Assembly (NCBI RefSeq): GCF_024723255.1
Contig: NZ_JANIAC010000002.1
Location: forward strand, 434,001 to 498,000
Direction of reading: 5' to 3'
Length of the DNA stretch: 64,000 nucleotides
Source: Aestuariibaculum sp. M13
GTDB taxonomy: Bacteria; Bacteroidota; Bacteroidia; Flavobacteriales; Flavobacteriaceae
Shown: one piece after another, positions 1 through 7,776 of the stretch
Layout of the letters: the number at the start of each line of letters is the position of its first letter
How positions within the stretch are numbered: position 1 is the stretch's first letter
The notes under the pieces: model-generated
Told to the model about the DNA's origin: nothing
Seen by the model: the letters and a program-made list of their open reading frames with translations, nothing else
The model's database searches: none
Program-made: the position numbers and the translations under genes

Positions 1-734
1 CTGCGCATGTTAATTAATCCGGAGCCTTTTTCGGCTTCATCGACATCGAAACCTTTGCCGTCATCTGTTAAAGTAACGATTAGATTTTCTGGTTGATAGT
101 TCAATCGGACTTTAATATTATCGGCTTCCGAATATTTTACTGAATTTGATAAAAATTCCTGAATAATTCTGAATATAATGATTTCGTGTTTTCGGTTTTT
201 AAACTCAGTTTTATTTCCAATAATTTCCAGTTCCGCCGATTTGAATTTCAGTTTCTTCATTCGGTTTAACTCGTTGGTAATCGACTTTTCAAATCCTTGA
301 TTAAGCACCACTTCATTATTCAAGGTTTTTGAAAGTGCGCGAACTTCGGCTAGACTTTCTTTTAAAGCTTCGGTAGTGTCTTTAAATTTTTCTTTGGTTT
401 CATTATCTACCTGCATTTTTAAAATACTGAGCTGCATATTGGCAAAAGACAGTAATTGCCCGATATTATCGTGCAACTCCCACCCTACGTTTTTAAGGGT
501 TTGTTCCTGCGTTTCAGTTTGTGCCTGCACTATTTCTGCTTCAAAAGCCTGTTCCTGCTCGAGTTTTTCCAGCATCAGTTTGTTTTTTCGTTTTAAAAAC
601 ACGACAAAAAATATAACCACCAAAGCGGTAACGATAAATAATACCGACACGGAATAAATTAATAAATATCGTTCTGAAGCCGTACTGGCTAATCGTTCTG
701 TGGTTTGTAGCATATTAAAAAACGTTTTAAACAT
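1..734 (-). CDS. Sensor histidine kinase, HisKA_3 type (C-terminus cut by window edge)
   Basis: The protein reads from an ATG at 734 to the window edge, about 244 residues, and its last residues lie outside. A transmembrane helix spans about 23-46 and a charged coiled segment about 49-80. The phosphoacceptor region is ELHDNIGQLL with His88. The ATPase N-box is IIQEFLSNSVKY (about 190-201) and the G-box is DDGKGFD (about 224-230), followed by the GSGLINMR loop typical of NarL/LiaS/DesK-type kinases. There is no periplasmic sensor domain; only about 22 residues precede the helix. The gene starts 3 bp after the stop of a seven-helix protein, so sensing may come from those membrane partners (inference). 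A LuxR-type response regulator would be expected beyond the edge. Confidence 0.9.
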   Translation of the reverse strand, partial: MFKTFFNMLQTTERLASTASERYLLIYSVSVLFIVTALVVIFFVVFLKRKNKLMLEKLEQEQAFEAEIVQAQTETQEQTLKNVGWELHDNIGQLLSFANMQLSILKMQVDNETKEKFKDTTEALKESLAEVRALSKTLNNEVVLNQGFEKSITNELNRMKKLKFKSAELEIIGNKTEFKNRKHEIIIFRIIQEFLSNSVKYSEADNIKVRLNYQPENLIVTLTDDGKGFDVDEAEKGSGLINMR

Positions 735-737
735 AAA

Positions 738-1451
738 TTAAACTTCTGTTTCATTCTCCGGTCTACAACAGATTAAAGCAAAAGTAATGGTTAAATACAT
801 AACCATATTCGCGATTAAATATATTAGGCTTTGTAAATTTCTAAACACTATGTCTCCACCTCCAAAATAAATTCCATAAAACACAAAAGGCGTTGTAATG
901 ATCCACCAAATAAAAAACGAGAAACTGATGTAAAAATTTAATGACTTATAAAAGTTTAAAATTTTATCACTCAGCAACACTTCAATAAAATAAAACATGA
1001 TACACATGAACACAATAAAAGCACCATTTACACTAATAGCAGGAAAAAACATTTTGAAGAATGCATCCCAATGGGTAAAAATCCATATAAACGACATTAA
1101 TACAAAAATATAAGTCGCATATTTAATTGTGTTTTTAAATACGGTATGAATTAAAATTTTTCGAAAATAAAAAGACACAAAAAGAATAGCTCCAATATGC
1201 CAATACAATGTTCCAAACCAATAATTGTTTATAAAAACTGTGCCTTCCAAAAAGCTAAAAAGCCCTTCGTTTTTAATACAATAGGTATAATTACTGGCAA
1301 AATCACAGATGGATAAATACCATAAAAACCATATAAAATATTTAGCAGCTGTATGTTTATACTTTTTATAAAGTATTAAACCAGTTACAGCTGCTAAACA
1401 TTCAACAACAGTGGTTAATAAGAAATAATTTTTAAGTAAAAAATCTTCCAT
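738..1451 (-). CDS. Seven-helix membrane protein, paralogue of the adjacent upstream gene
   Basis: A 237-residue, strongly hydrophobic protein with about seven predicted helices and no signal peptide. It starts MEDFLLKNY and shares nearly all of its first 30 residues with the neighbour at 1462-2184, including VECLAAVTGLILY. The motifs KYFIWFL, YLSICDF and FSFLEGT also recur in both. The two genes are 10 bp apart, so this is a tandem duplication. A histidine kinase begins 3 bp downstream. I do not recognise a named family. Seven helices without a large soluble domain fit an intramembrane sensor or partner for the kinase, but that is inference from operon position only. Confidence 0.75.
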   Translation of the reverse strand: MEDFLLKNYFLLTTVVECLAAVTGLILYKKYKHTAAKYFIWFLWYLSICDFASNYTYCIKNEGLFSFLEGTVFINNYWFGTLYWHIGAILFVSFYFRKILIHTVFKNTIKYATYIFVLMSFIWIFTHWDAFFKMFFPAISVNGAFIVFMCIMFYFIEVLLSDKILNFYKSLNFYISFSFFIWWIITTPFVFYGIYFGGGDIVFRNLQSLIYLIANMVMYLTITFALICCRPENETEV

Positions 1452-1461
1452 TTGTTTAGAC

Positions 1462-2184
1462 CTAGCTTAATGAAGGTTTAACATCTCCTTTGGGTCTACA
1501 CCACATTAAAGCGAAAGTAAAAGTTAAATACATAAATACATTAGCTATTAAATACAATAACTTTCTTGTAATTCTAAAATTTTCATCACCATGAGAACCA
1601 TAAATTTCATAAAATACAATTGGAGTCACTATCAACCACCAAATAAAAATGGCTAAACTAATATAAAAATCCAGCGTCCTGTAAAATGTTAAAATTCTAT
1701 CGCTCAGCAAAATCTCAAGAAAATAAAAAATACTACACATAAAAATTACGATAGCTCCTAAGACACTTATTATTGGAAAAAAAACTTTAAAATAAGCTTG
1801 CCAGTGCGTTAAAATATATCCTATTGAAAACAGTAAAAAACTATAGGTACTGCTTTTAATAATTTTTTTGAAAATAGAATTGGTTAAAACTTGGTTGTAA
1901 TAAAAACCAAAAAACAGAATAGCCCCAATTTTCCAGTATAACGTGGTCCACCAATAGTTAGAAACCAAAGCTGTACCTTCTAAAAAGCTAAAGATCCCGT
2001 CATTTTTTATACAAAAAGTATAGAGACTAAAAAAATCGCAAATAGACAAATACACTAAAAACCAAATAAAATATTTAACAGCTGTATGTCTGTACTTTGC
2101 ATAAAGTATTAAACCTGTTACAGCTGCTAAACATTCTACTAAGCTAGTAATTAAAGAATAATTTTTAAGTAAGAAATCTTCCAA
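1462..2184 (-). CDS. Seven-helix membrane protein, first of a tandem pair
   Basis: A 240-residue polytopic protein. Helices are predicted at about 9-28, 35-55, 77-96, 110-128, 133-158, 170-193 and 206-228. It is a close paralogue of the protein encoded at 738-1451, with the highest similarity in the first 100 residues. The C-terminal tail differs: this copy ends in a basic/polar tail (CRPKGDVKPSLS), the other in an acidic one (CRPENETEV). It sits between a small anchored protein and its paralogue in a tight minus-strand operon that ends in a histidine kinase. No catalytic motif is visible and no family is recognised. Confidence 0.75.
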   Translation of the reverse strand: MEDFLLKNYSLITSLVECLAAVTGLILYAKYRHTAVKYFIWFLVYLSICDFFSLYTFCIKNDGIFSFLEGTALVSNYWWTTLYWKIGAILFFGFYYNQVLTNSIFKKIIKSSTYSFLLFSIGYILTHWQAYFKVFFPIISVLGAIVIFMCSIFYFLEILLSDRILTFYRTLDFYISLAIFIWWLIVTPIVFYEIYGSHGDENFRITRKLLYLIANVFMYLTFTFALMWCRPKGDVKPSLS

Positions 2185-2205
2185 TACGAGGCTATTTATA
2201 TCATG

Positions 2206-2712
2206 TTAAGGATAATCTCCATTACCTCCATTACCCTCATTAAGCGGGTCTACAGGAAGGTCTTCATCATCATCACCTCTTAAATTAAGAATACTAGCTT
2301 GTGCTTTGTTCACTTTACCAATAGGTGCAATAAACATGGTCGTTAAATCTTTTTTAGCCTGACCGGCATTTTTACCATACACCCCAAGATACACGCGAAT
2401 ACCTGTCATGGTATATCCTAAAGTATCTGCTTCCTGCTGTGCCCAGGCTAAATAGTCCTGAATATCACTCAAAGACCATTCTACAGAACGGGTATCATCT
2501 TTAGTAGCCCCTTGTGCTTTAGCTGCCGAATCGACTGCTTTTTTCCGGTACTTCGTCCAGTTATTATTCAGTTTAATAGCTTCCGCTTGCGGAATAACCC
2601 CTTTGGGTTTCATAACTATTGGTACGGCTTCTTTAATTGGTTTGGGCGTTAAAAAGAAGGTGAGCAACCCTCCTATAACGATACCAAGAAATACATAACT
2701 TAATTTTTTCAT
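2206..2712 (-). CDS. Single-helix anchored periplasmic protein, unknown function
   Basis: A 168-residue protein with a membrane anchor at about 5-24 (YVFLGIVIGGLLTFFLTP) and a soluble remainder facing the periplasm by the positive-inside rule. There is no lipobox. The middle contains SVEWSLSDIQDYLAWAQQEA and GIRVYLGVYG. The tail is acidic and low-complexity (GDDDEDLPVDPLNEGNGGNG). It is the first gene of the operon that continues through the two seven-helix proteins to the histidine kinase, 21 bp upstream of the first. It could be an accessory or sensory subunit of that system (inference). No named family is recognised. Confidence 0.7.
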   Translation of the reverse strand: MKKLSYVFLGIVIGGLLTFFLTPKPIKEAVPIVMKPKGVIPQAEAIKLNNNWTKYRKKAVDSAAKAQGATKDDTRSVEWSLSDIQDYLAWAQQEADTLGYTMTGIRVYLGVYGKNAGQAKKDLTTMFIAPIGKVNKAQASILNLRGDDDEDLPVDPLNEGNGGNGDYP

Positions 2713-2807
2713 ATGTAATTGGTTTGTGATTTTTTAAGTGTAATAAAAGTATAAAAAAGATTTCACTAAATAGGTATTTATTGATTACTCTAGTAATCCT
2801 TTTCATA

Positions 2808-3269
2808 TTATTCGAAGTTTATAACTGTACTATATTTCACTTCATTAATCACAAACATGCTGTGTGTACTCCCAATATGACTGATGCTCGTGAGTTTGGT
2901 TACCATGAATTCCCTGAAAGATGTCATGTCTTCAACCATAACTTTAAGCAGGTAATCGTACTCACCACTGATATGATGACATTCCAAAACTTCATTTAAT
3001 TTTGCCACTTCATTTTCAAATTTTATAACCACATCCTGCGCATGCTTTTCCAGTTTAATATGGCAAAATGCCACAAAGGCTTTATTTACCTGATGCTTAT
3101 TTACTAAAGCTACATATTTACTAATAAAGCCTTCTTTTTCAAGTTTCTTAATGCGCTCGTAAACGGCAGTAACCGATAAATTTAATTTATTAGCCAGTTC
3201 CTTGTTGGTTTGTTTACTATCGGTTTGTAAAAGCTCCAATAGCTTTTTATCTGTTTTATCAAAAATCAT
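2808..3269 (-). CDS. Lrp/AsnC family transcriptional regulator
   Basis: A 153-residue, full-length Lrp/AsnC protein. The N-terminal winged HTH covers about 5-55, with the recognition segment LANKLNLSVTAVYERIKKLEKEG split by the usual turn. The C-terminal RAM domain (about 65-150) carries HHISGEYDYLLKV, the conserved effector and oligomer region. These proteins bind amino acids and control nearby amino-acid genes. It is transcribed away from the PLP enzyme at 3430, with a 160-bp shared region holding a 15-bp palindrome. It probably regulates itself and that enzyme (inference). It closely resembles the second Lrp protein at 14831. Confidence 0.9.
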   Translation of the reverse strand: MIFDKTDKKLLELLQTDSKQTNKELANKLNLSVTAVYERIKKLEKEGFISKYVALVNKHQVNKAFVAFCHIKLEKHAQDVVIKFENEVAKLNEVLECHHISGEYDYLLKVMVEDMTSFREFMVTKLTSISHIGSTHSMFVINEVKYSTVINFE

Positions 3270-3343
3270 AACAGAAAATTTTTCATTAAAAATTCATTCG
3301 AGACTATAACACCTTTAAAATAATCTACATAAACACTAAATTA

Positions 3344-3358
3344 TAGATTTATAATCTA
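3344..3358. promoter_or_regulatory. Candidate Lrp/AsnC operator
   Basis: TAGATTTATAATCTA is a perfect inverted repeat (TAGATT / AATCTA, 3-bp centre). It sits in the intergenic region between the divergent lrp-like gene and the PLP enzyme. Its 15-bp length and YAG...CTR ends match the classical Lrp consensus format, although the centre deviates. Binding is inferred from position and symmetry. Confidence 0.5.
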
Positions 3359-3429
3359 ACATATCACAAAACTGTTGTAATTCCTTCTAAATACTTGTAA
3401 TTTAAAGTCTACTTTAAACACAAACCGCT

Positions 3430-4644
3430 ATGACTTTTAAACCCGCAAATAACATTCAGGATTTACAGTACTTTGGTGAATTTGGAGGTGTAAACCCATC
3501 CATTTCCGATTCATCAACCTATACGTTTTTATCGGCAAAAACCATGTTCGATACTTTTGAGGGCAATGCCGATGGTTGCTACCTGTACTCCAGACACTCC
3601 TCGCCTTCCAATTTATATTTAGGTGAAGCCCTTGCTGCCATGGAAGGCACTGAGACTGCCAATGTAACAGCTTCAGGAATGGGTGCGATAACTTCGGTGC
3701 TTTTGCAATTATGCGGAAGCGAAGATCATATTGTTTCAAGCCGTACGATTTACGGCGGAACCTATGCCTTTATGAAAAACTTCATGCCTCGATTTAATAT
3801 TTCAACTTCATTTATAGATATTACAGATTTAAATGCTGTTGAAGCTGCTATAACAAAACACACGAAAGTTATTTACTGTGAATCTGTAAGTAATCCGTTA
3901 TTAGAAGTTGCAGATATTAAATGCTTATCCAAACTCGCAAAAAAGCATAACCTGAAACTGGTGGTCGATAATACCTTTTCGCCCCTGTCTATTGCTCCAA
4001 AGACCTTAGGTGCCGATGTGGTAATTCATAGTTTAACAAAATTCATAAACGGCTCCAGCGATACCGTTGGCGGCGTAGTTTGTGGCACACAGGACTTTAT
4101 TAACGATTTACGAAATGTAAATAACGGAGCAGCTATGTTGCTGGGGCCAACCATGGATAGTCTGCGTTCGGCATCCATTTTAAAAAACTTAAGAACATTA
4201 CATATACGCATGCAGCAACATAGTAAAAATGCTTTCTTGTTGGCTAAAAAATTTGAAGCTGATGGTTTAAAAATTGTGTATCCGGGTTTAGAATCGCATC
4301 CGTCTCATGAATTATTTAAAAGCATGATGAATGAAACTTATGGGTTTGGAGGTATGCTTACCATAGATGTTGGTAATTTAGATACTGCCAACGCCCTAAT
4401 GGAACTCATGCAACATAAAAACTTAGGCTATTTAGCGGTTAGTTTAGGTTTTTACAAAACTTTATTTTCGGCACCAGGAACATCTACTTCTTCAGAAATT
4501 CCAATAGAAGAGCAACAAAAAATGGGCTTAAGCGATGGGTTAATAAGATTTTCCATTGGTTTAGATGCCGATATAGAACGCACATATTCGATAATGCGAA
4601 AATGCATGGAAGAACTAGGTGTTCTTCAACCGTCAATGGTTTAA
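3430..4644 (+). CDS. Cys/Met metabolism PLP-dependent enzyme (gamma-lyase-like)
   Basis: A 404-residue fold-type I PLP enzyme of the trans-sulfuration family (cystathionine gamma-synthase/lyase, methionine gamma-lyase). YSRHSSPS (about 53-60) matches the family YSRxxNPT phosphate/PLP element. VVDNTFSP has the pyridine-binding Asp180. HSLTKFINGSSD carries the Schiff-base Lys204. Length is normal. Methionine gamma-lyases have a Cys in YGCTFAF; here the motif is YGGTYAF, so Gly110 replaces it and methionine gamma-lyase identity is not secure. Divergent Lrp regulation and the following NhaC-family transporter suggest breakdown of methionine or another sulfur or hydroxy amino acid. Confidence 0.85.
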   Translation: MTFKPANNIQDLQYFGEFGGVNPSISDSSTYTFLSAKTMFDTFEGNADGCYLYSRHSSPSNLYLGEALAAMEGTETANVTASGMGAITSVLLQLCGSEDHIVSSRTIYGGTYAFMKNFMPRFNISTSFIDITDLNAVEAAITKHTKVIYCESVSNPLLEVADIKCLSKLAKKHNLKLVVDNTFSPLSIAPKTLGADVVIHSLTKFINGSSDTVGGVVCGTQDFINDLRNVNNGAAMLLGPTMDSLRSASILKNLRTLHIRMQQHSKNAFLLAKKFEADGLKIVYPGLESHPSHELFKSMMNETYGFGGMLTIDVGNLDTANALMELMQHKNLGYLAVSLGFYKTLFSAPGTSTSSEIPIEEQQKMGLSDGLIRFSIGLDADIERTYSIMRKCMEELGVLQPSMV

Positions 4645-4668
4645 AACCATTTTAAATAAAAAAACATT

Positions 4669-4698
4669 AAGACAACTTTTTTAGGTTGTCTTTTTTTA
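4669..4698 (+). terminator. Rho-independent terminator
   Basis: AAGACAAC pairs with GTTGTCTT around an 8-nt loop and is followed by a T run. It lies 25 bp after the PLP enzyme, so the following antiporter gene probably has its own promoter. Confidence 0.8.
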
Positions 4699-4768
4699 TT
4701 TTACCTACTGAAATTGAATTTGCGTAACTTCTTGCAAAATTGTAACATTACATTCTAATTCCTAAACA

Positions 4769-6238
4769 ATGCACGACAACAAAAATATTTCTGAATTTGA
4801 AGCCGGTAACATACATGTCATTAAAAACAAAGAATTAAGGATCCAGGAAGCTTTAATTCCTGTTCTTATTCTTATGAGTATGCTGGCTTATAACATCTTT
4901 TTTGTAGACGGTCAGGAATGGTTTGGAACATACACCAATCAAATTATTTTATTACTGGGTGGTGCCGTTGCGGCTATTGTAGGGTTTCTTAATAAAGTTA
5001 GCATCAAAATTATGCTAAAAGAAATCTGGGAAAACCTAAAAAGTGTTTTTACGCCTATCATCATTTTATTTTTAGTTGGTGCCTTAGCTGGAACCTGGTT
5101 AATCAGTGGTGTAATTCCTGCCATGGTTTATTACGGTTTACAAGTGCTAAACCCAACTATTTTCTTACCGGCATCGGTAATTATTTGTGCTATTATTTCG
5201 ATCGCAACCGGAAGTTCGTGGACTACCTCTGCTACCGTTGGTATCGCATTAGTTGGTATTGGTACAGCTTTAGGTATTGACACAGGTATGATTGCGGGTG
5301 CTGTAATTTCAGGTGCTTATTTTGGAGATAAAATGTCACCATTAAGTGATACGACTAACTTAGCTCCTGCCATGGCTGGAACAGATTTATTCACACATAT
5401 TCGCTATATGAGTATCACCACGGTGCCGACGCTAATTGTAACCCTTGTGTTTTTTACTGTTTTAAGTTTAAATATTGAAACCTCCGGGAATGCGGATTTG
5501 AGTGGCTTATTACTTACTATAGAACAAACATTCAAAATCACACCTTTACTTTTTATTGTACCTGTTGTGGTTATCGCATTAATCCTATTTAAGACCAAAC
5601 CAACCATAGCTTTAAGTGCCGGAGTTTTATTGGCAGCGGTATTTTCATTCATCTTTCAACCCGATATTTTAAATCAGTTATCAGACACAAAACTGAGTAG
5701 TATAATAAATGCCATTTTAACCGATACACAAATTACTACCGAAAATGAAAAGCTTAACGATTTATTTGCTTCAGGCGGTATGCAAGGCATGATCTGGACC
5801 ATACTTTTAATCGTTTCCGCAATGGTATTTGGAGGTATTATGGATGGTATAGGCGCTTTAGCGAAAATAACCACATCACTTCTTAAAGTTTTTCATAGCA
5901 CCTTTGGCCTGTTTGCAAGTACCGTTGGTAGTTGTTTGGCAATAAATATTAGTGCCAGCGATCAGTATCTGGCCATTGTTATCCCAGGAAAAATGTATGC
6001 TAACGCCTATAAAGAAAAAGGCCTTGCTCCTGAAAATTTAAGTCGTACGCTTGAAGATTCAGGAACTGTAACCTCAGTTCTTATTCCTTGGAATACTTGT
6101 GGTGCTTACCAAAGTGGCGTTTTAGGTGTAGATACTTTACATTATGCCGGGTATGCCATCTTCAATTGGTTAAGTCCGTTTACAACTTTATTATTTGCGG
6201 CATTATCAGTTAAAATAAGACAACTTACTGATAAATAA
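4769..6238 (+). CDS. Na+/H+ antiporter NhaC-family transporter
   Basis: A 489-residue inner-membrane protein with about 11-12 helices. It has NhaC-family signatures such as ATGSSWTTSATVGIALVGIG (about 148-167) and GAYFGDKMSPLSDTTNLAP (about 185-203). The second half has NISASDQYLAIVIPGKMY and the Gly/Thr-rich VTSVLIPWNTCGAYQSGVLG. NhaC members exchange protons for Na+, and some carry organic substrates (malate/lactate in MleN; methionine has been predicted for MetT). It follows a Cys/Met PLP enzyme and its Lrp regulator, so amino-acid transport is a fair alternative to plain sodium extrusion. The terminator between them argues for separate transcription. Confidence 0.85.
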   Translation: MHDNKNISEFEAGNIHVIKNKELRIQEALIPVLILMSMLAYNIFFVDGQEWFGTYTNQIILLLGGAVAAIVGFLNKVSIKIMLKEIWENLKSVFTPIIILFLVGALAGTWLISGVIPAMVYYGLQVLNPTIFLPASVIICAIISIATGSSWTTSATVGIALVGIGTALGIDTGMIAGAVISGAYFGDKMSPLSDTTNLAPAMAGTDLFTHIRYMSITTVPTLIVTLVFFTVLSLNIETSGNADLSGLLLTIEQTFKITPLLFIVPVVVIALILFKTKPTIALSAGVLLAAVFSFIFQPDILNQLSDTKLSSIINAILTDTQITTENEKLNDLFASGGMQGMIWTILLIVSAMVFGGIMDGIGALAKITTSLLKVFHSTFGLFASTVGSCLAINISASDQYLAIVIPGKMYANAYKEKGLAPENLSRTLEDSGTVTSVLIPWNTCGAYQSGVLGVDTLHYAGYAIFNWLSPFTTLLFAALSVKIRQLTDK

Positions 6239-6333
6239 CACCATACTATAACCATAATACGTTTCCATAATTAAAACCTATTACTCAATAGATTTTTAAG
6301 ATTTTATTAATCGAATAAATCCTGTCTCGTTTC

Positions 6334-6341
6334 TATATTTG
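6334..6341 (+). promoter_or_regulatory. Bacteroidota -7 promoter element for the peroxiredoxin operon
   Basis: TATATTTG matches TAnnTTTG and lies 36 bp before the peroxiredoxin start. No good -33 TTTG is seen at the expected distance, so this is a partial match. Confidence 0.5.
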
Positions 6342-6377
6342 CATCGTTAAAAACAAATAACCTTTAAATAAAAAAAC

Positions 6378-7019
6378 ATGGCATTAGTAGGAAAAAAATT
6401 CCCAAATTTAAATGTTAACGCAATGAACGACTTAGGAGATACTTTCCAAGTAAACGTTTTAGAAGAAGCAGTTAACAACAAGAAAAAAGTACTTTTATTC
6501 TGGTACCCAAAAGATTTTACTTTTGTATGTCCTACAGAATTACATGCTTTTCAAGCAGCTTTAGGTGAGTTCGAAAAACGTAACACTATTGTTATTGGTG
6601 CGTCTTGTGATACTCCAGAAGTACACTTTGCTTGGTTAAGCACTGCTAAAGATAATGGTGGTATTGAAGGTGTAACTTACCCATTATTAGCAGATAGCAA
6701 CAGAAACTTATCTAGCATTTTAGGTATTTTAGATATCACTAAAGAAACTTACGACGAAGAAACTGGTACAGTTCAAGTTGAAGGAGACAACGTAACTTAC
6801 CGTGCTACTTACTTAATCGACGAAGACGGTTTAGTACAACACGAGAGCATTAACAATATGCCATTAGGAAGAAACGTTAACGAATATTTACGTTTAATCG
6901 ACGCATTAACTCACGTTCAAGAAAAAGGTGAAGTTTGTCCTGCTAACTGGGAAGAAGGTAAGCAAGCTATGCAAGCTAACGCTAAAGGAACTGCAGAGTA
7001 CTTAGCACAATTAAACTAA
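6378..7019 (+). CDS. 2-Cys peroxiredoxin (AhpC/Prx1 type)
   Basis: A 213-residue cytoplasmic peroxidase that reduces H2O2 and organic peroxides. FYPKDFTFVCP-type motif: here WYPKDFTFVCPTEL with peroxidatic Cys51. The resolving Cys187 is in the C-terminal EVCPANW motif, as in typical 2-Cys enzymes. The C-terminal arm is intact. It heads a three-gene operon with a thioredoxin-like protein starting 7 bp downstream, a plausible dedicated reductant. Codon use is strongly biased to a few codons (TTA, GAA, AAC), consistent with high expression. The ATG is preceded by an A-rich leader and a TATATTTG box. Confidence 0.95.
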   Translation: MALVGKKFPNLNVNAMNDLGDTFQVNVLEEAVNNKKKVLLFWYPKDFTFVCPTELHAFQAALGEFEKRNTIVIGASCDTPEVHFAWLSTAKDNGGIEGVTYPLLADSNRNLSSILGILDITKETYDEETGTVQVEGDNVTYRATYLIDEDGLVQHESINNMPLGRNVNEYLRLIDALTHVQEKGEVCPANWEEGKQAMQANAKGTAEYLAQLN

Positions 7020-7026
7020 TTTAACC

Positions 7027-7341
7027 ATGGTTAAGGAATTAGAACAAGATAATTTAACAGAACTTGTATCATCAAACGATACTGTAGTTGTACAGTTTTC
7101 TGCTACATGGTGTGGTAACTGCCGCATTATGAAGCCTAAATTTAAAAAATTAGCAACAGAAAACGAAAACGTTACGTTTGTAATGGCTGACGCTGAAAAG
7201 TTCCCGGAATCAAGAAAATTAGCAACTGTAGATAACTTACCTACATTCGCAACTTTTAAAGCCGGTGCTTTTGTAAATCAAGTACAAACAAACAAATTCG
7301 AAGTTTTAAAAGATTTAGTAAATGAAGTTACCAGTAATTAA
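7027..7341 (+). CDS. Thioredoxin family protein
   Basis: A 104-residue thioredoxin fold protein. The active site is WCGNC (Trp28, Cys29, Cys32) instead of the usual WCGPC, and the cis-Pro loop is NLPTF (Pro72). It has no signal peptide and should act in the cytoplasm. It starts 7 bp after the peroxiredoxin gene and overlaps the next gene by 20 bp. The likely role is reduction of the neighbouring peroxiredoxin disulfide (inference from context). The Asn in place of Pro usually raises redox potential or alters partner choice in thioredoxins. Confidence 0.92.
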   Translation: MVKELEQDNLTELVSSNDTVVVQFSATWCGNCRIMKPKFKKLATENENVTFVMADAEKFPESRKLATVDNLPTFATFKAGAFVNQVQTNKFEVLKDLVNEVTSN

Positions 7342-7579
7342 GCATTTAACGCAGTTTATTGAAGAGAACGATGAAGATTTCGTAATCGAAACTATCGAAA
7401 CTCTTGAAGCATTAACCGAAGTTCCTTCGCTAAAAGACGAAGAATTAGACGTTATTGGAGAGCTAATCTCTAATATGTACGGTGCTGTTGAAGTTAATAA
7501 AATGATTAAAGACGGTACGCCTAAAAAAGAAGCCCTTAACAATTTTATGGGTCGCGTTTTAGGTTCGATTGACAAATAA
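7322..7579 (+). CDS. Small acidic conserved protein (DUF6952-like)
   Basis: An 85-residue acidic helical protein without Cys or membrane segments. Its start overlaps the last 20 bp of the thioredoxin gene in another frame, indicating translational coupling. It contains EENDEDFVIETIETLEALTE and ends NFMGRVLGSIDK. I associate this small family with peroxiredoxin-thioredoxin operons of Flavobacteriaceae, probably under the name DUF6952, from memory. Its function is unknown; it may be an adaptor or chaperone for the redox pair (inference). Confidence 0.8.
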   Translation: MKLPVIKHLTQFIEENDEDFVIETIETLEALTEVPSLKDEELDVIGELISNMYGAVEVNKMIKDGTPKKEALNNFMGRVLGSIDK

Positions 7580-7623
7580 ACAATGCTCTCGACTTACGAG
7601 TAATGTAGAAATTATTTAGTACT

Positions 7624-7662
7624 AAAAAAGCCATGATTCTTAATTGAATTGTGGCTTTTTTA
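7624..7662 (+). terminator. Terminator after the peroxiredoxin operon
   Basis: AAAAAAGCCA pairs with TGGCTTTTTT, and inner ATTC/GAAT pairs extend the stem. The loop and inner stem are nearly the same as in the terminator at 11181, which closes the next operon. Confidence 0.85.
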
Positions 7663-7750
7663 CATTAAAGAAATAACTTCTCTAAAAGTTATAGACTCTT
7701 TTTAAACTATAATAGACAAATTTCTCTACCATAACATTACTGTTTCCTGT

Positions 7751-7758
7751 TAAATTTG
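7751..7758 (+). promoter_or_regulatory. -7 promoter element of the AraC-family gene
   Basis: TAAATTTG fits TAnnTTTG. It overlaps an in-frame TTG at 7756, which therefore cannot be the translation start. The ATG at 7777 is the sensible choice, giving a leader of about a dozen bases. Confidence 0.55.
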
Positions 7759-7776
7759 CGGAAAAAAGTATTTAAT

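Noticed and set aside
376-657. Plus-strand open frame of 93 codons
   Set aside because: It is antisense to the histidine kinase, whose His box, N-box and G-box are all in place. The product is Ser/Cys-rich low-complexity with no motif.
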